A stretch of DNA of 14,951 nucleotides from the NCBI GenBank assembly GCA_046048295.1, contig JBJOGJ010000081.1, positions 1 through 14,951 on the forward strand. The letters are read 5' to 3'. Below are positions 14,933-14,951 of this stretch, one piece after another. Below the pieces are notes generated by a model that saw only the letters and a list, made by a program, of their open reading frames with translations, made no database searches and had not been told where the DNA came from. Source of the stretch: CBDCWA01 sp046048295 (GTDB lineage Bacteria > Pseudomonadota > Alphaproteobacteria > Rhizobiales > Hyphomicrobiaceae). Every line of letters begins with the position of its first letter. Position 1 is the first letter of the stretch. The position numbers were made by a program, and so were the translations under genes.

Positions 14933-14951
14933 GGAAATCCGCCGCTTCCCA
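14871..14951 (+). CDS. rpoH: RNA polymerase heat-shock sigma factor RpoH (sigma-32), 5' fragment
   Basis: Only the first 27 codons are in the window; the gene runs off the right edge. The sequence after the ATG (TKALPSVANGSGGLTRYLEE, then IRRFP) matches the N-terminus of alphaproteobacterial RpoH, where a short variable head leads into the GGLTRYLEEIRRFP helix of sigma region 1.2. The product directs RNA polymerase to heat-shock promoters. The start is fixed by the family match; its Shine-Dalgarno (gga, 14860-14862) is weak. The leader contains a distal sigma-70 promoter, an overlapping upstream ORF and a hairpin. The neighbouring rluD-like gene fits the expected alphaproteobacterial context. 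Confidence 0.93.
   Translation, partial: MSTKALPSVANGSGGLTRYLEEIRRFP

Overview
The window looks like chromosomal DNA of a high-GC alphaproteobacterium, probably Hyphomicrobiales (Rhizobiales). The genus cannot be read from the sequence. The grounds are the start of an alphaproteobacterial-type rpoH (sigma-32) at the right edge, an RluD-type pseudouridine synthase upstream of it, the carboxyspermidine route to spermidine, and the strong GC bias. No insertion sequence, phage gene, integrase or CRISPR array was seen.

Layout, left to right. (1) 6-4646, + strand: an RND efflux pair, a periplasmic adaptor with an unusual C-terminal extension and an HAE1/AcrB-type inner-membrane permease. No outer-membrane factor or regulator is in the window. 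(2) 4847-5863, +: a TctC/Bug-type periplasmic substrate-binding protein, closed by a strong intrinsic terminator at 5893-5914. (3) 5939-8465, +: a two-gene unit of a crotonase-superfamily protein and a YtcJ-like amidohydrolase, 13 bp apart, so probably one uncharacterised catabolic step or pair of steps. (4) 8522-10979, - strand: carboxyspermidine decarboxylase and dehydrogenase, which convert aspartate semialdehyde plus putrescine to spermidine. (5) 11139-12389, -: an AHSA1/SRPBCC-fold protein and a stand-alone Imm11 (DUF1629)-like protein. (6) 12579-12654, -: tRNA-Glu(CTC) with an encoded CCA and a good sigma-70 promoter. (7) 12727-13101, -: a small membrane protein of the DUF6476 type, divergent from an RluD-family pseudouridine synthase (13153-14169, +). 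(8) A small one-helix membrane protein (14315-14557, +), a 313-bp leader region, and the first 27 codons of rpoH (14871 to the window end).

Most of the window is readable housekeeping and accessory metabolism. I did not find a clear, large undescribed system. The most interesting non-standard signal is the rpoH leader. It carries a good sigma-70 promoter far upstream, a short upstream ORF with a much better Shine-Dalgarno than rpoH itself that overlaps the rpoH start out of frame, and a 10-bp stem-loop ending about 10 nt before the rpoH AUG. Also worth a look are the orphan Imm11-like gene beside a tRNA, the crotonase that has lost one of the two classical catalytic glutamates, and the extra domain on the RND adaptor. 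All family calls are by recognition of motifs and overall sequence; no database search was run.
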